A model generated the notes under the pieces. It ran no database searches and had not been told where the DNA came from. It worked only from the letters and a program-made list of their open reading frames with translations. This document shows positions 5,009 through 11,911 of a DNA stretch of 15,411 nt, one piece after another. Made by a program: the position numbers and the translations under genes. Position 1 is the first letter of the stretch; the number at the start of each line of letters is the position of its first letter. This DNA is from an archaeon (GTDB lineage: Archaea; Iainarchaeota; Iainarchaeia; Iainarchaeales; Iainarchaeaceae): positions 1-15,411 of the forward strand of contig SBBR01000103.1 in NCBI GenBank assembly GCA_005239615.1, read 5' to 3'.

Positions 5009-7423
5009 TTATCCGCCGAAGATGCTGCCAATCCTTCCGAGGTTGAAGAAACTGGAGAACTTGTCGGCTTCCTCGTCCAGCTCCTTTGCTTGCTCCTCGA
5101 GCGCCACGAGAGTTTCAGTGTCGGTGACGCCGCTGGCCGCCAACTTGTCCTTTATCGCCTTGAGCTTGTCAGCGCGCCCCCTAATCTTCTTCGCGTACTC
5201 GCTGTCGCCGAAGAGTTTGCTCACAATGCCGAGCTTCTTCTGCTCTTCCGCGGCAGTCTCAACCGTATCGCCGAGCTGGTTCGCAAGCGCAGGGTCACGC
5301 TCGTAGAACTTCGTGACCGCGTTCTGGAAGCCCTGCGTCGCGACCTTCTCCGCCCTTATCACCCCGAACTTCCTGCACATCTGCGAAACTATTTCAGACG
5401 CGACTTTTTCCGGCGCCTGCACGCTTGACTGACAGCTGGATGCCGCGTCCTTCTTCGCGGCGCACATGACCGCAGCTTCGGCCTTGCACTGCGCAAACTT
5501 AACTTTCACGTTGCCCATTTCCTGCGACTTCGCTGCCGCCACTTGCTTGCACCTGCTGCTCTGCTTTTCCATCATTTCGAAGGGGAACTGGGGCACCTTC
5601 ATGTCGATTATCTCGTCATCGCTCATTTCGCACAACTGCTCAGGCAAAGTCCCCGGGCCTCCGTACCCGCCAGGCGCGTCTGGCCCACCCGGTCCGAATC
5701 CCTGGCCCTGCGAGCCACCGAACGGGCCGCCTTGCCCATAGCCCTGCCCACCGCGGCCAAAGCCTTGTTGCCTGAGCTTGTCATAATTTTGCGGCCCTTG
5801 GTCCTGCTGCGGGCCATAAGGCACGCCAAAGCCCTGCTGGTCCGGGCCGGAACCACCAACAGGTCCACCCGGCCAATACCCTTGCGGCCCGCCATAGCCG
5901 TATGGCGGAAAGCCTCCTTGGCCTGACCGGCCCTGTTGCGGTGCTCCTGGTTGTATGCCCTGCACAGGCTGGGGAAAAGCCGGCTGCTGGGGCCATGTAG
6001 GAAGTTGTGATGGGGACTGCCCCTGCGGTCTCACTGCCGTGGATGGTGTTGTTTCAACTGTAGTTGCGGAGGAAGGCTGCTCCTCAAGGAGCGCAGTGAC
6101 AAAACCAGTGGCCGGCAAGATGCCTGAAATCACGCGCTGCGCTGCTGTCTGTGCCGGCGTGGGCTCCGGCACAGGTGTCGGGACAGGCGCTGGTTCAGGG
6201 ACAGGTTCAGGCACAGGTTCAGGCGCTGGTTCAGGGACAGGTACCGAAGCAGATTCTACCGACGGGGGTGAAACCGTTTCAGGTGCCTGTACAGTGGGCT
6301 GCTGTTGCCCTTCTGGTCGGGTACCTTCTCGGTAATCCTGGGGCGGCTGGTATTCCGGCTGGCCGCACACCCACCTACCTGTAGAGCAATCGGAGCGCGC
6401 TCCGCCGGGGCACTGTGGGGGAGGGGAGGAGCATTCATCCCTGTAACCGCCCTGCGGAGGCTGATAATCCTGCTGCCTATAACCGCCAATTTCCCTGCAA
6501 TGCCATCCGCTCGCTTCGCAGGCTGGGTATTGGCCCTCACCACAGGTAGGCGATTGGGTCTGGCCCTGGCAGCCCTGCTGGTTGGGCCCTGTTCCGGGCG
6601 CGTAGGTGCGCTGCGGGATGTCGAAAGGGGGGAACTGGAAGTCAAACACCCTGCTCTCCTCCTCTTCCCTGAACTTCTTGAACTCCTCGCACTTCTGCCT
6701 GAACTCGGAAAGCTTTTCCTTTATCTTTTTCTTCCTCTCCTCCTGCTTTGCCTTCTGGGCGTCTATCTCGGACCTGAACTGCGACACGCAGACCTTCTCT
6801 ATCACGGATGCGTCAATCTGGTCGAGGGAGAGCTGGGAAGTGTTTATGCCTGCCTTCTCGAACTGGCTCTTTACACCGGGCGGGAAAGGGATTTTTCCTG
6901 CTTCGAGCGTGGGGCAGTAGGTTTCCGGGGAGCAGGAGTCAGCATCAGCCCTGAGCGTTGCGCACACAGAGGAAACCTCGCCCGACTGGCCTATCACGCC
7001 CGCGAGTCGGGAAACGAGAGCCTGCCTGTCGCCTTTGCAGCCGGCGACAAAGGCAGCACCGTTTTCGCCAATCCACCTGTAAGCGCTCGTCATCGCGGAA
7101 GCGAGACTGGCCCTTGCAACGTACTCCTGGTCGGCAATGCTTGTCTGGGGAAGGCCAAAAGAGAAATCGTCCTCGAAATCATCGCCGAAATCGTCATCGA
7201 AATCGTCCTCGCCACCATATGGCCCTGGCCCATAGCCCTGCGAGTATCCGGGACCGAAACCCTGCGGGCCATCGAACGGGTCACCCTGCCCACTTGGACC
7301 AAAATCCTGGCCGCCTGGCCCCTGCTGGCCAAATGGCACTTCGTTCTGCGAGTAAGAGAAAGAGCTCAGTAGGACTATCGCGATGACAAAGGAGCCCAGT
7401 GTGCCAGTAGCCCTGCATTTCAT
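5009..7423 (-). CDS. 804-residue secreted Gly/Gln/Pro-rich protein with cysteine motifs, unknown family
   Basis: I do not recognise a family. Order: signal peptide 1-26 (SFVIAIVLLSSFSYSQ); Gly/Gln/Pro-rich segment 27-71; acidic run EDDFDDDFGDDFEDDF at 72-87; helical domain about 95-215 with six Cys; a charged coiled coil about 216-258; two copies of a motif (P-x-C-x-x-G ... C ... W-x-C) at about 292-309 and 336-353; a Pro-Glu-Pro stretch at 394-424; a long Gly/Gln/Pro/Tyr-rich low-complexity part 470-592; and a Cys-containing helical C-terminal domain 595-790. No C-terminal membrane anchor is visible. Alternation of disulphide-prone domains and flexible linkers suggests an extracellular or surface protein (inference). 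The ATG at 7423 is chosen over a longer frame because it directly precedes the signal peptide and lies 28 nt from a TATA box. Plus-strand frames opposite are shadows caused by the biased composition. Confidence 0.85.
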   Translation of the reverse strand: MKCRATGTLGSFVIAIVLLSSFSYSQNEVPFGQQGPGGQDFGPSGQGDPFDGPQGFGPGYSQGYGPGPYGGEDDFDDDFGDDFEDDFSFGLPQTSIADQEYVARASLASAMTSAYRWIGENGAAFVAGCKGDRQALVSRLAGVIGQSGEVSSVCATLRADADSCSPETYCPTLEAGKIPFPPGVKSQFEKAGINTSQLSLDQIDASVIEKVCVSQFRSEIDAQKAKQEERKKKIKEKLSEFRQKCEEFKKFREEEESRVFDFQFPPFDIPQRTYAPGTGPNQQGCQGQTQSPTCGEGQYPACEASGWHCREIGGYRQQDYQPPQGGYRDECSSPPPQCPGGARSDCSTGRWVCGQPEYQPPQDYREGTRPEGQQQPTVQAPETVSPPSVESASVPVPEPAPEPVPEPVPEPAPVPTPVPEPTPAQTAAQRVISGILPATGFVTALLEEQPSSATTVETTPSTAVRPQGQSPSQLPTWPQQPAFPQPVQGIQPGAPQQGRSGQGGFPPYGYGGPQGYWPGGPVGGSGPDQQGFGVPYGPQQDQGPQNYDKLRQQGFGRGGQGYGQGGPFGGSQGQGFGPGGPDAPGGYGGPGTLPEQLCEMSDDEIIDMKVPQFPFEMMEKQSSRCKQVAAAKSQEMGNVKVKFAQCKAEAAVMCAAKKDAASSCQSSVQAPEKVASEIVSQMCRKFGVIRAEKVATQGFQNAVTKFYERDPALANQLGDTVETAAEEQKKLGIVSKLFGDSEYAKKIRGRADKLKAIKDKLAASGVTDTETLVALEEQAKELDEEADKFSSFFNLGRIGSIFGG

Positions 7424-7445
7424 GCCCTCTATTAACCACAAACTA

Positions 7446-7468
7446 ATATATATACATTTATATATACA
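7446..7468. promoter_or_regulatory. Divergent TATA-rich promoter
   Basis: An AT-only core with alternating TA (7446-7455 and 7458-7467) sits between two divergent genes. Minus-strand TATA near 7451 is 28 nt from the ATG at 7423; plus-strand TATA near 7463 is 27 nt from the ATG at 7490. The two boxes almost overlap, so transcription factor binding on one side could hinder the other. Confidence 0.6.
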
Positions 7469-7489
7469 TTTTTGGAGCCATATTTGTCC

Positions 7490-8179
7490 ATGCAGGAGAC
7501 CCTGAACTTCGGCCGCGAGCACAAGGAAAGGCTCCGCGCTATTCTTTCAGGAATGGAGCCGCGCCCCACGACAAGCTACTTTGAGGAGCAGCGCGCTGCC
7601 GCCGAGGGGTGCACTGTAACGCTCTACAATTCCGGCAAGCTGTCGATACAAGGGCCAAACGCCGCGAAGGTCAAGGTCGCAGTGCTAGAAAAAATGGGGC
7701 TTGTGCCAGAGCTGGTTATAGGCATTGACGAGGTCGGCAGGGGGGAGCGCACAGGGCCGATGGTGATTACAGGGGTGCTCGCGGACACTAACGAAATGAG
7801 GGAGCTGCGCGACAGCAAGAAAACCACCGACATCTCAAAGAAAGAAAAAATTGCCTCGGAGAAAATGCTGGCGTCGGCGTCATTCACTATAAACTCAAGA
7901 ATGGTAGACCTTGCCCGGAACCACGGCAAGAACCTCAACCAGATTGAGGCCAGCGCAATAGAACGGATTTCGGAAATGCTTCTTGAACTTTCGGACGCAA
8001 AAATAATTGTTGATGGAGCGCCGCTGAAAGTGAAAAACGAAAAAATAAAGTTTCTCCCGAAGGCCGACGACCTAGAGCCTGTTGTGGGCGCCGCGAGCAT
8101 TGTGGCGAAGCACCTGCGGAACAGTTCGCAGGACAGGGCAGAAAGGAAAACGTGGAACGTGAAGGAAAAAAAGGAATGA
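7490..8179 (+). CDS. Ribonuclease H, HII/HIII superfamily, with TBP-like N-terminal domain
   Basis: It cleaves the RNA strand of RNA-DNA hybrids, or single ribonucleotides in DNA. Residues 1-72 (TVTLYNSGKLSIQGPNAAKV) resemble the TBP-like substrate-binding domain of RNase HIII. The catalytic core begins at 76: GIDEVGRG with Asp80 and Glu81, DSKK at 108-111, VDGAP with Asp175, and KADD with Asp193, followed by GAASIVAK. All four acidic residues of the family are present. The core motif GRG is HII-like whereas the N-terminal domain is HIII-like. After SIVAK the usual R-D is R-N and only about 22 charged residues follow, so roughly 60 residues of the usual C-terminal helices are missing. Start: ATG 7490 lies 27 nt from a TATA box; an upstream in-frame TTG at 7472 would be before the transcription start. 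It converges on the next gene with a 21-bp gap. Confidence 0.87.
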   Translation: MQETLNFGREHKERLRAILSGMEPRPTTSYFEEQRAAAEGCTVTLYNSGKLSIQGPNAAKVKVAVLEKMGLVPELVIGIDEVGRGERTGPMVITGVLADTNEMRELRDSKKTTDISKKEKIASEKMLASASFTINSRMVDLARNHGKNLNQIEASAIERISEMLLELSDAKIIVDGAPLKVKNEKIKFLPKADDLEPVVGAASIVAKHLRNSSQDRAERKTWNVKEKKE

Positions 8180-8200
8180 CTACGCCCGTCCAGCCAGAGT

Positions 8201-8698
8201 TCAGGCTTTCGACCTGGTGTAAATCAACCTGCGCAGCTCTTCGGCCTGGATGTCGCCCTTGGCAGCCTGTGCACTGTCCTGCGCGGCGCCAGAACTTCCG
8301 TTGCGCATTCCCTCGAGTATCTCCTTGACAGCTATTATCTCTGCGTTCGCGGTGTCGCGGAAGGCCTCAAGCTTCTCAACCCGTCCCTTAAGCGAGTCCT
8401 CGTACACGCCCTGCATAGCCCTGAATTTTGACTCGAGTGCCTGCAGTCGCGCGTGCGCCAATTCGATTTTCTTCTGCATAGGCGCTGCGGAGAAATGGCT
8501 GGGAACGTGATGGTAGGCGCCAATGTCGGCTGCAGCTTCACCCACCCAACTGCTTGGGCCGGCATCGCCCAGTTCTCCCGCATGGCCTATAGGGTGCGGC
8601 GCATCCAATGGCCTTTTCCTCCTGAGCAAGAAGAACATGGCATTGCCTATGCCGAGCGAGATTATCATCACTATGAGGAAGGTCGTGACAGCAGACAT
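8201..8698 (-). CDS. Membrane-anchored coiled-coil protein, unknown family
   Basis: The 165-residue product has one N-terminal membrane segment (about 3-25, TTFLIVMIISLGIGNAMFFLL) followed by the positive cluster RRKRP, so the bulk should face the cytoplasm. A flexible Gly/Pro/His-rich linker spans 31-72. A heptad-like coiled coil runs from about 73 to 130 (KKIELAHARLQALESKFRAMQG, GRVEKLEAFRDTANAEIIAVKEILEGM). A Ser/Ala/Gly linker and a short helix ending in RRLIYTRSKA close it. I cannot name a family; a scaffold or regulator at the membrane is possible. The start is set at ATG 8698, immediately before the membrane segment and 28 nt from a TATA box. The frame is open for 37 more codons upstream, but that extension would cross the promoter. 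Confidence 0.75.
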   Translation of the reverse strand: MSAVTTFLIVMIISLGIGNAMFFLLRRKRPLDAPHPIGHAGELGDAGPSSWVGEAAADIGAYHHVPSHFSAAPMQKKIELAHARLQALESKFRAMQGVYEDSLKGRVEKLEAFRDTANAEIIAVKEILEGMRNGSSGAAQDSAQAAKGDIQAEELRRLIYTRSKA

Positions 8699-8721
8699 GA
8701 AATAATATCCCTGCAAGCGGA

Positions 8722-8730
8722 TTTTAAAGG
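8722..8730 (-). promoter_or_regulatory. TATA box of the coiled-coil protein gene
   Basis: Read on the minus strand, CTTTAAAAT is centred 28 nt before the ATG at 8698. Confidence 0.5.
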
Positions 8731-8837
8731 TTTTGAAGCCGCCAAAAACCAATAACACACGGCCCCAAAACTCGACCAAACATGCCCGCCATATGCTGGT
8801 CAAGGACAAACACGCAATCCGTCATGCCCTGCTCCAC

Positions 8838-9587
8838 TCAGCCGAAGAGCGAGGAGAAATTCCGGCCAGTGAATGAGGAAACCTCGCGCTTGGAAACGCC
8901 CTTCAGCTCGGCAACAGCGCTGCACACCCTCGGAATCCAGGAGGGCTCGGCCCGCTCGCCGAGGAACTCCACGGGAGCGTCCGTCTCAAGGAGGAGGTTC
9001 TCAAGCGGGATTCCCTTCACGACACTTGCTGAGGGCCTGTCGGAAATTATTATGGGGCCGCAGGAAATGTGATAGCCGAGCTTGACTGCACGTCCGGCAT
9101 TCTTGGCACTGTTTGTGAACCAGTGCATGTGCACCTTTGAAGCGCCCATTTCCTCAAGTATCGAGAGGCACTGCGGTTCGGCCCAGCGCGCATGCACAAC
9201 AACTGGCTTGTCGTGCGCCTTGGCAAGTGAGATGAACCTCCTGAACACCCTTTCCTGCAGCGCCCTCTGCACTTGCGATGAGGCACGCTTGAAGTCCATC
9301 CCGACTTCACCCACCGCAGACGCACTGGAAATGTTTTCTTCCACAACCCTGAATGCGCCCTCGATGCCGGCATTGTCCATGGAGAGGAGGTCAACAGGGT
9401 GGATGCCCAGGGCGCACCTCACAGACCTGGATTTTTTGCTGAGGGCGATGTTCTTTTCCAACGAGGCAAGGCTGGTCGCGTTGGAGAGGATTACCTCGAC
9501 ACCTGCATCCTCCGCCCTCTTTACAACGTCCTCCGGTGAGTCGAACCAGTCAAGGTGACAGTGGGAGTCACACAGCAAGGGCGTCAC
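8838..9587 (-). CDS. TatD family metal-dependent hydrolase (deoxyribonuclease-like)
   Basis: TatD proteins are cytoplasmic TIM-barrel hydrolases of the amidohydrolase superfamily with two metal ions; several have DNase activity linked to DNA repair or DNA degradation. All signature positions can be read: DSHCHLD with His9 and His11, GIHP at 61-64, GEVGMDF with Glu94, VVVHAR with His132, HMHWF with His155, and LLLETDAP with Asp203. The length of 249 residues matches the family. GTG at 9587 is selected because it lies 28 nt from the TATA box at 9612-9617; an in-frame GTG at 9596 would add three residues and sits closer than expected to that box. No tatABC genes are near, which is normal since the name reflects only the E. 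coli locus. Exact substrate cannot be told from sequence. Confidence 0.92.
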   Translation of the reverse strand: MTPLLCDSHCHLDWFDSPEDVVKRAEDAGVEVILSNATSLASLEKNIALSKKSRSVRCALGIHPVDLLSMDNAGIEGAFRVVEENISSASAVGEVGMDFKRASSQVQRALQERVFRRFISLAKAHDKPVVVHARWAEPQCLSILEEMGASKVHMHWFTNSAKNAGRAVKLGYHISCGPIIISDRPSASVVKGIPLENLLLETDAPVEFLGERAEPSWIPRVCSAVAELKGVSKREVSSFTGRNFSSLFG

Positions 9588-9611
9588 TAATTGCACAGTT
9601 TGGGCGATTGG

Positions 9612-9617
9612 TTTAAA
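9612..9617 (-). promoter_or_regulatory. TATA box of the TatD gene
   Basis: TTTAAA inside GGCTTTAAACC on the minus strand is centred 28 nt before GTG 9587, and this decides the start codon choice. Confidence 0.5.
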
Positions 9618-9634
9618 GCCGCTTTCCTAAGCTA

Positions 9635-9763
9635 ATGGTCGGTTTTAAAAGCATTGCCAGTTATTTTGGGGATAGAAAAGGCTCAATTAATGCAAGGCTA
9701 AAGACAGGCATAAATACTACTATAGGCGCCCCGGCTCTGACAGGCTTATATAAAAAAAACTGA
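9635..9763 (+). CDS. Possible 42-residue small protein (doubtful)
   Basis: An ATG at 9635 opens a 42-codon frame ending at TGA 9761-9763 and encodes a short basic peptide (MVGFKSIASYFGDRKGS, then INARLKTGINTTIGAPALTG). The sequence is protein-like rather than low-complexity, but there is no Shine-Dalgarno site. The TTTAAA at 9612-9617 is only about 20 nt upstream, and the frame runs through the TATA box of the next gene. I list it only because it nearly fills the 9597-9776 gap. Confidence 0.2.
   Translation: MVGFKSIASYFGDRKGSINARLKTGINTTIGAPALTGLYKKN
9746..9754 (+). promoter_or_regulatory. TATA box of the thioredoxin-fold protein gene
   Basis: TTATATAAA is a near-consensus archaeal TATA box, centred 27 nt before the ATG at 9777. 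Confidence 0.6.
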
Positions 9764-9776
9764 AGGGACGATTGCA

Positions 9777-10979
9777 ATGGCGATAATCAAAACAGCAAAA
9801 CTCAACCCTGAAATGCAGGAAAAGAAGGAACAGTTCCTCGGGAAGATAGACAAGGCGCCTGTGCAGCAAAAAAAGGAAGGTCCGCCCCTGTACCTCCTCG
9901 CGATGCTCCTCATCCTCGGCATCCTGATAGGGGTTGCAGGCTACATGACACTCGTTCCTAAGCCAGAGCCAATGCCAGTGCTGCCGGATGAAGATGCCAA
10001 CAAGGAGACGCCAAATGACCTCGGTTACAGGGAAGTGCCTGTTACTGTCCTCTACTCAACCAAGTGCGCCACATGCAGGCAGGGGCACACTTTAGAGGAA
10101 CTTTTCAGGGTGAGGCAGATACCATTTTCGGTAACAAGGGTAGACGTGGATTCCAATGAAGGGAGGCAGGTCATCAGCAGGTTCAGGATAGACAGGGTGC
10201 CTGCCGCAATAGTCGAGGCCAAAAAGCTTTCGTTCTACCCGACAACCAAGGTTCAGTTCGATGAGGCGGCAAAATACGGTTACCTTTCTTTTAGAAAGGA
10301 AAACGGGGTGTTTGTTGTCCCTGAATACAATACTGAAGAAATTTTCTGGCCGTCTTATTTCCTTGAAAAGGCAGGCGGTTTCTGCGAGGATGGAAAGCCC
10401 ACAATAATGCAGTTCGACGACTTTTACAGCCCCACATATGCCACGAACAGGGGGGCGTTCTACGGAATCACGAGGGATTTCAATGAGTCGGCAGCCTTCA
10501 GGTTCAGCTATACGCAGACACGGTATTCACAGGACGACAACTCTGTCCTCGGGAATATTTTCCTCATGTGCGCAAGCGCCCAGGGAAAGTACATTGAGAT
10601 GGAACGGGCGATGGCTGGTATATACTGCAACAACCCGTTCAAAGGGGATGAAACAGTACTCACCGACATCGAAATAGCTGGTTGCTCGTCGCTGAGCGAA
10701 CACTACGGTACGCCGCTTTCACAGCTGGAGCTTGACTTTGCAGCGCAGCGGGCCGGCTTGGACACAGAGGTCCTGAAGGAATGCTATAACAACAGGAAGG
10801 TCCACTACAACAATGCGATGCAAGCCGCCCGCGACCTCGGAATAGGGAGAACCGGAGTGTATCTCCTGGATTGCAGAGAAACGTCTAGTACAGAAGGGCT
10901 CCAGAAAGCATTCTGTGCAATGCACCCTCAGACAGGGAAGTGCAATGAAACGCACCCTGACAAGAATGCCGCAACTTGA
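9777..10979 (+). CDS. Membrane-anchored protein with thioredoxin/glutaredoxin-like and DsbA-like domains
   Basis: The 400-residue product has a short basic cytoplasmic N-terminus, one membrane helix at about 38-60 and an outer part with two thioredoxin-fold domains. The first (about 87-165) has a C-x-x-C site, KCATC with Cys97 and Cys100, followed by the cis-Pro region RIDRVPAAIV. The second (about 207-370) starts with TIMQFDDFYSPTY, aligning with the DFxCPYC start of DsbA-like domains, but the site reads S-P-T-Y and has no cysteine. It keeps a helical insert with Cys265, Cys284, Cys303 and Cys336 and a GIGRTGVYLL strand with the usual threonine-glycine in place of cis-Pro. Two more Cys lie at the C-terminus. 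It probably acts in disulphide exchange outside the membrane; the second domain may bind substrate only (inference). The next gene overlaps its 3' end. Confidence 0.82.
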   Translation: MAIIKTAKLNPEMQEKKEQFLGKIDKAPVQQKKEGPPLYLLAMLLILGILIGVAGYMTLVPKPEPMPVLPDEDANKETPNDLGYREVPVTVLYSTKCATCRQGHTLEELFRVRQIPFSVTRVDVDSNEGRQVISRFRIDRVPAAIVEAKKLSFYPTTKVQFDEAAKYGYLSFRKENGVFVVPEYNTEEIFWPSYFLEKAGGFCEDGKPTIMQFDDFYSPTYATNRGAFYGITRDFNESAAFRFSYTQTRYSQDDNSVLGNIFLMCASAQGKYIEMERAMAGIYCNNPFKGDETVLTDIEIAGCSSLSEHYGTPLSQLELDFAAQRAGLDTEVLKECYNNRKVHYNNAMQAARDLGIGRTGVYLLDCRETSSTEGLQKAFCAMHPQTGKCNETHPDKNAAT

Positions 10980-11658
10980 AGCGGGCAAGTTTTTCCTGCA
11001 TGGCAGGCCCTTCACCTCGCCAATAGGTGTTTACAGCCCGTCGGATGATTCATACCTGCTCGCGGAAAGCGTGCACCCAGCAAAGGGATGCATTGCAATT
11101 GACATGGGCTGCGGCTCCGGCATCCAGATGCTGAACCTTCTTTTCAGGGGCGCCGCAAAAGTGATTGCGCTGGACATCAGCGAAGAAGCCCTGCAGGCCA
11201 CGAGGGAAAACTGCACGGCAGCCGGCTTCGGCGACAGGGTTGACGTCCGCAAATCCGACCTCTTCGGCGCGTGCCCGGAAAAGGCCGACCTTATTGTGTT
11301 CAACCCCCCTTACATAGAAACCATGCAATCCGAAAACCAAAACGCGGACGAACCACAAAACCCATTCAAGGGTCGACGCCTTGACAAAGTCCGCGAGAGC
11401 ACCGAAACAATGTTCAGCGACCTCGACGGCGGGAGGAAAGGCAGGGAAGTGCTGAACAGGTTCCTCGCACAGATGCCAACCCACCTCAACAAAGCCGGCG
11501 AATGCTATTTCCTCCAGACCGACCTCAATGGCTATGCGGAGACCTGGAAAATCCTCACTAGCCTTGGGTTCGATTTTGAAATCGTTGGCTGTAAAAAGAT
11601 GTTCTTTGAGGAGATCGCGATTTACCGCTGCCGGAGAAAAATCAGTCTACTTTCTTGA
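10945..11658 (+). CDS. HemK2/Mtq2-type class I SAM-dependent methyltransferase
   Basis: This family, including human HemK2/N6AMT1 and yeast Mtq2, methylates the glutamine of the GGQ motif in the peptide release factor. The archaeal member is expected to act on aRF1, often with a Trm112-like partner. Visible are the N-terminal signature VYSPSDDSYLLAE at 29-41, SAM motif I IDMGCGSG at 52-59, acidic ALDIS at 75-79 after the second strand, and the catalytic NPPY at 120-123. The length of 237 residues fits. It overlaps the upstream gene by 35 bp, so they are probably co-transcribed. ATG 10945 is chosen with GGAAGTG close before it; ATG 10966 (MPQLEAGKFF) is an alternative seven codons later. The C-terminus (RRKISLLS) overlaps the end of an antisense gene remnant by 17 bp, so the last few codons may be recent. 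Confidence 0.87.
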   Translation: MKRTLTRMPQLEAGKFFLHGRPFTSPIGVYSPSDDSYLLAESVHPAKGCIAIDMGCGSGIQMLNLLFRGAAKVIALDISEEALQATRENCTAAGFGDRVDVRKSDLFGACPEKADLIVFNPPYIETMQSENQNADEPQNPFKGRRLDKVRESTETMFSDLDGGRKGREVLNRFLAQMPTHLNKAGECYFLQTDLNGYAETWKILTSLGFDFEIVGCKKMFFEEIAIYRCRRKISLLS

Positions 11659-11900
11659 ACGAAACCACGTCGCAGTATCCGAAGTTGGTGGCTTGCGACC
11701 CGTGCCCGCTTTGGGGATTATATATACGGAATTTTTTGTGGTAGGAATCGTGAATGTGGTTTCTAACTTTACCCAGCCCGATGGATTGAGGGGATTCGCA
11801 TCAACCGGCGGAAGGGAATCTACACAGCCTGAACAATTTGGGCCGTCGTATTGCCACAGCAGCAAAAGCCCCGCCCCCAAGTTTAAAAGAAATTGTTTCC
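11642..11900 (-). pseudogene. Frameshifted 3' remnant of a carbohydrate-binding-like (jellyroll) protein gene
   Basis: On the minus strand a frame from about 11900 encodes WQYDGPNCSGCVDSLPP and then SGWVKLETTFTIPTTKNSVY, the typical last strands of CBM/jellyroll domains. It then loses sense. In another frame, starting right after the TATATATAA tract near 11725, the text continues SGHGSQATNFGYCDVVSF and KKVD before a TGA at 11642-11644, which is how such domains normally end. Gain or loss of a TA dinucleotide in that tract restores one continuous frame. No start codon or N-terminal part is present, since the upstream side is cut by the start of the plus-strand GTPase gene. It fits a decayed end of a surface protein, left after rearrangement. 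Confidence 0.6.
11882..11889 (+). promoter_or_regulatory. TATA box of the TGS GTPase gene
   Basis: TTTAAAAG is centred 27 nt before ATG 11912. It lies inside the upstream end of the decayed gene and decides against the longer open frame beginning at 11528. Confidence 0.5.
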
Positions 11901-11911
11901 ATAGTTCTTCC

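Noticed and set aside
6305..7372. 355-codon plus-strand open frame
   Set aside because: It lies opposite the 804-residue secreted protein gene; its Leu/Ala/Arg-rich text is the complement of Gly/Gln/Pro-rich codons and it has no start signals.
11528..11911. Long N-terminal extension of the GTPase frame
   Set aside because: It would overlap the methyltransferase gene by 131 bp and cross the TATA box at 11882; the extra residues have no family likeness.
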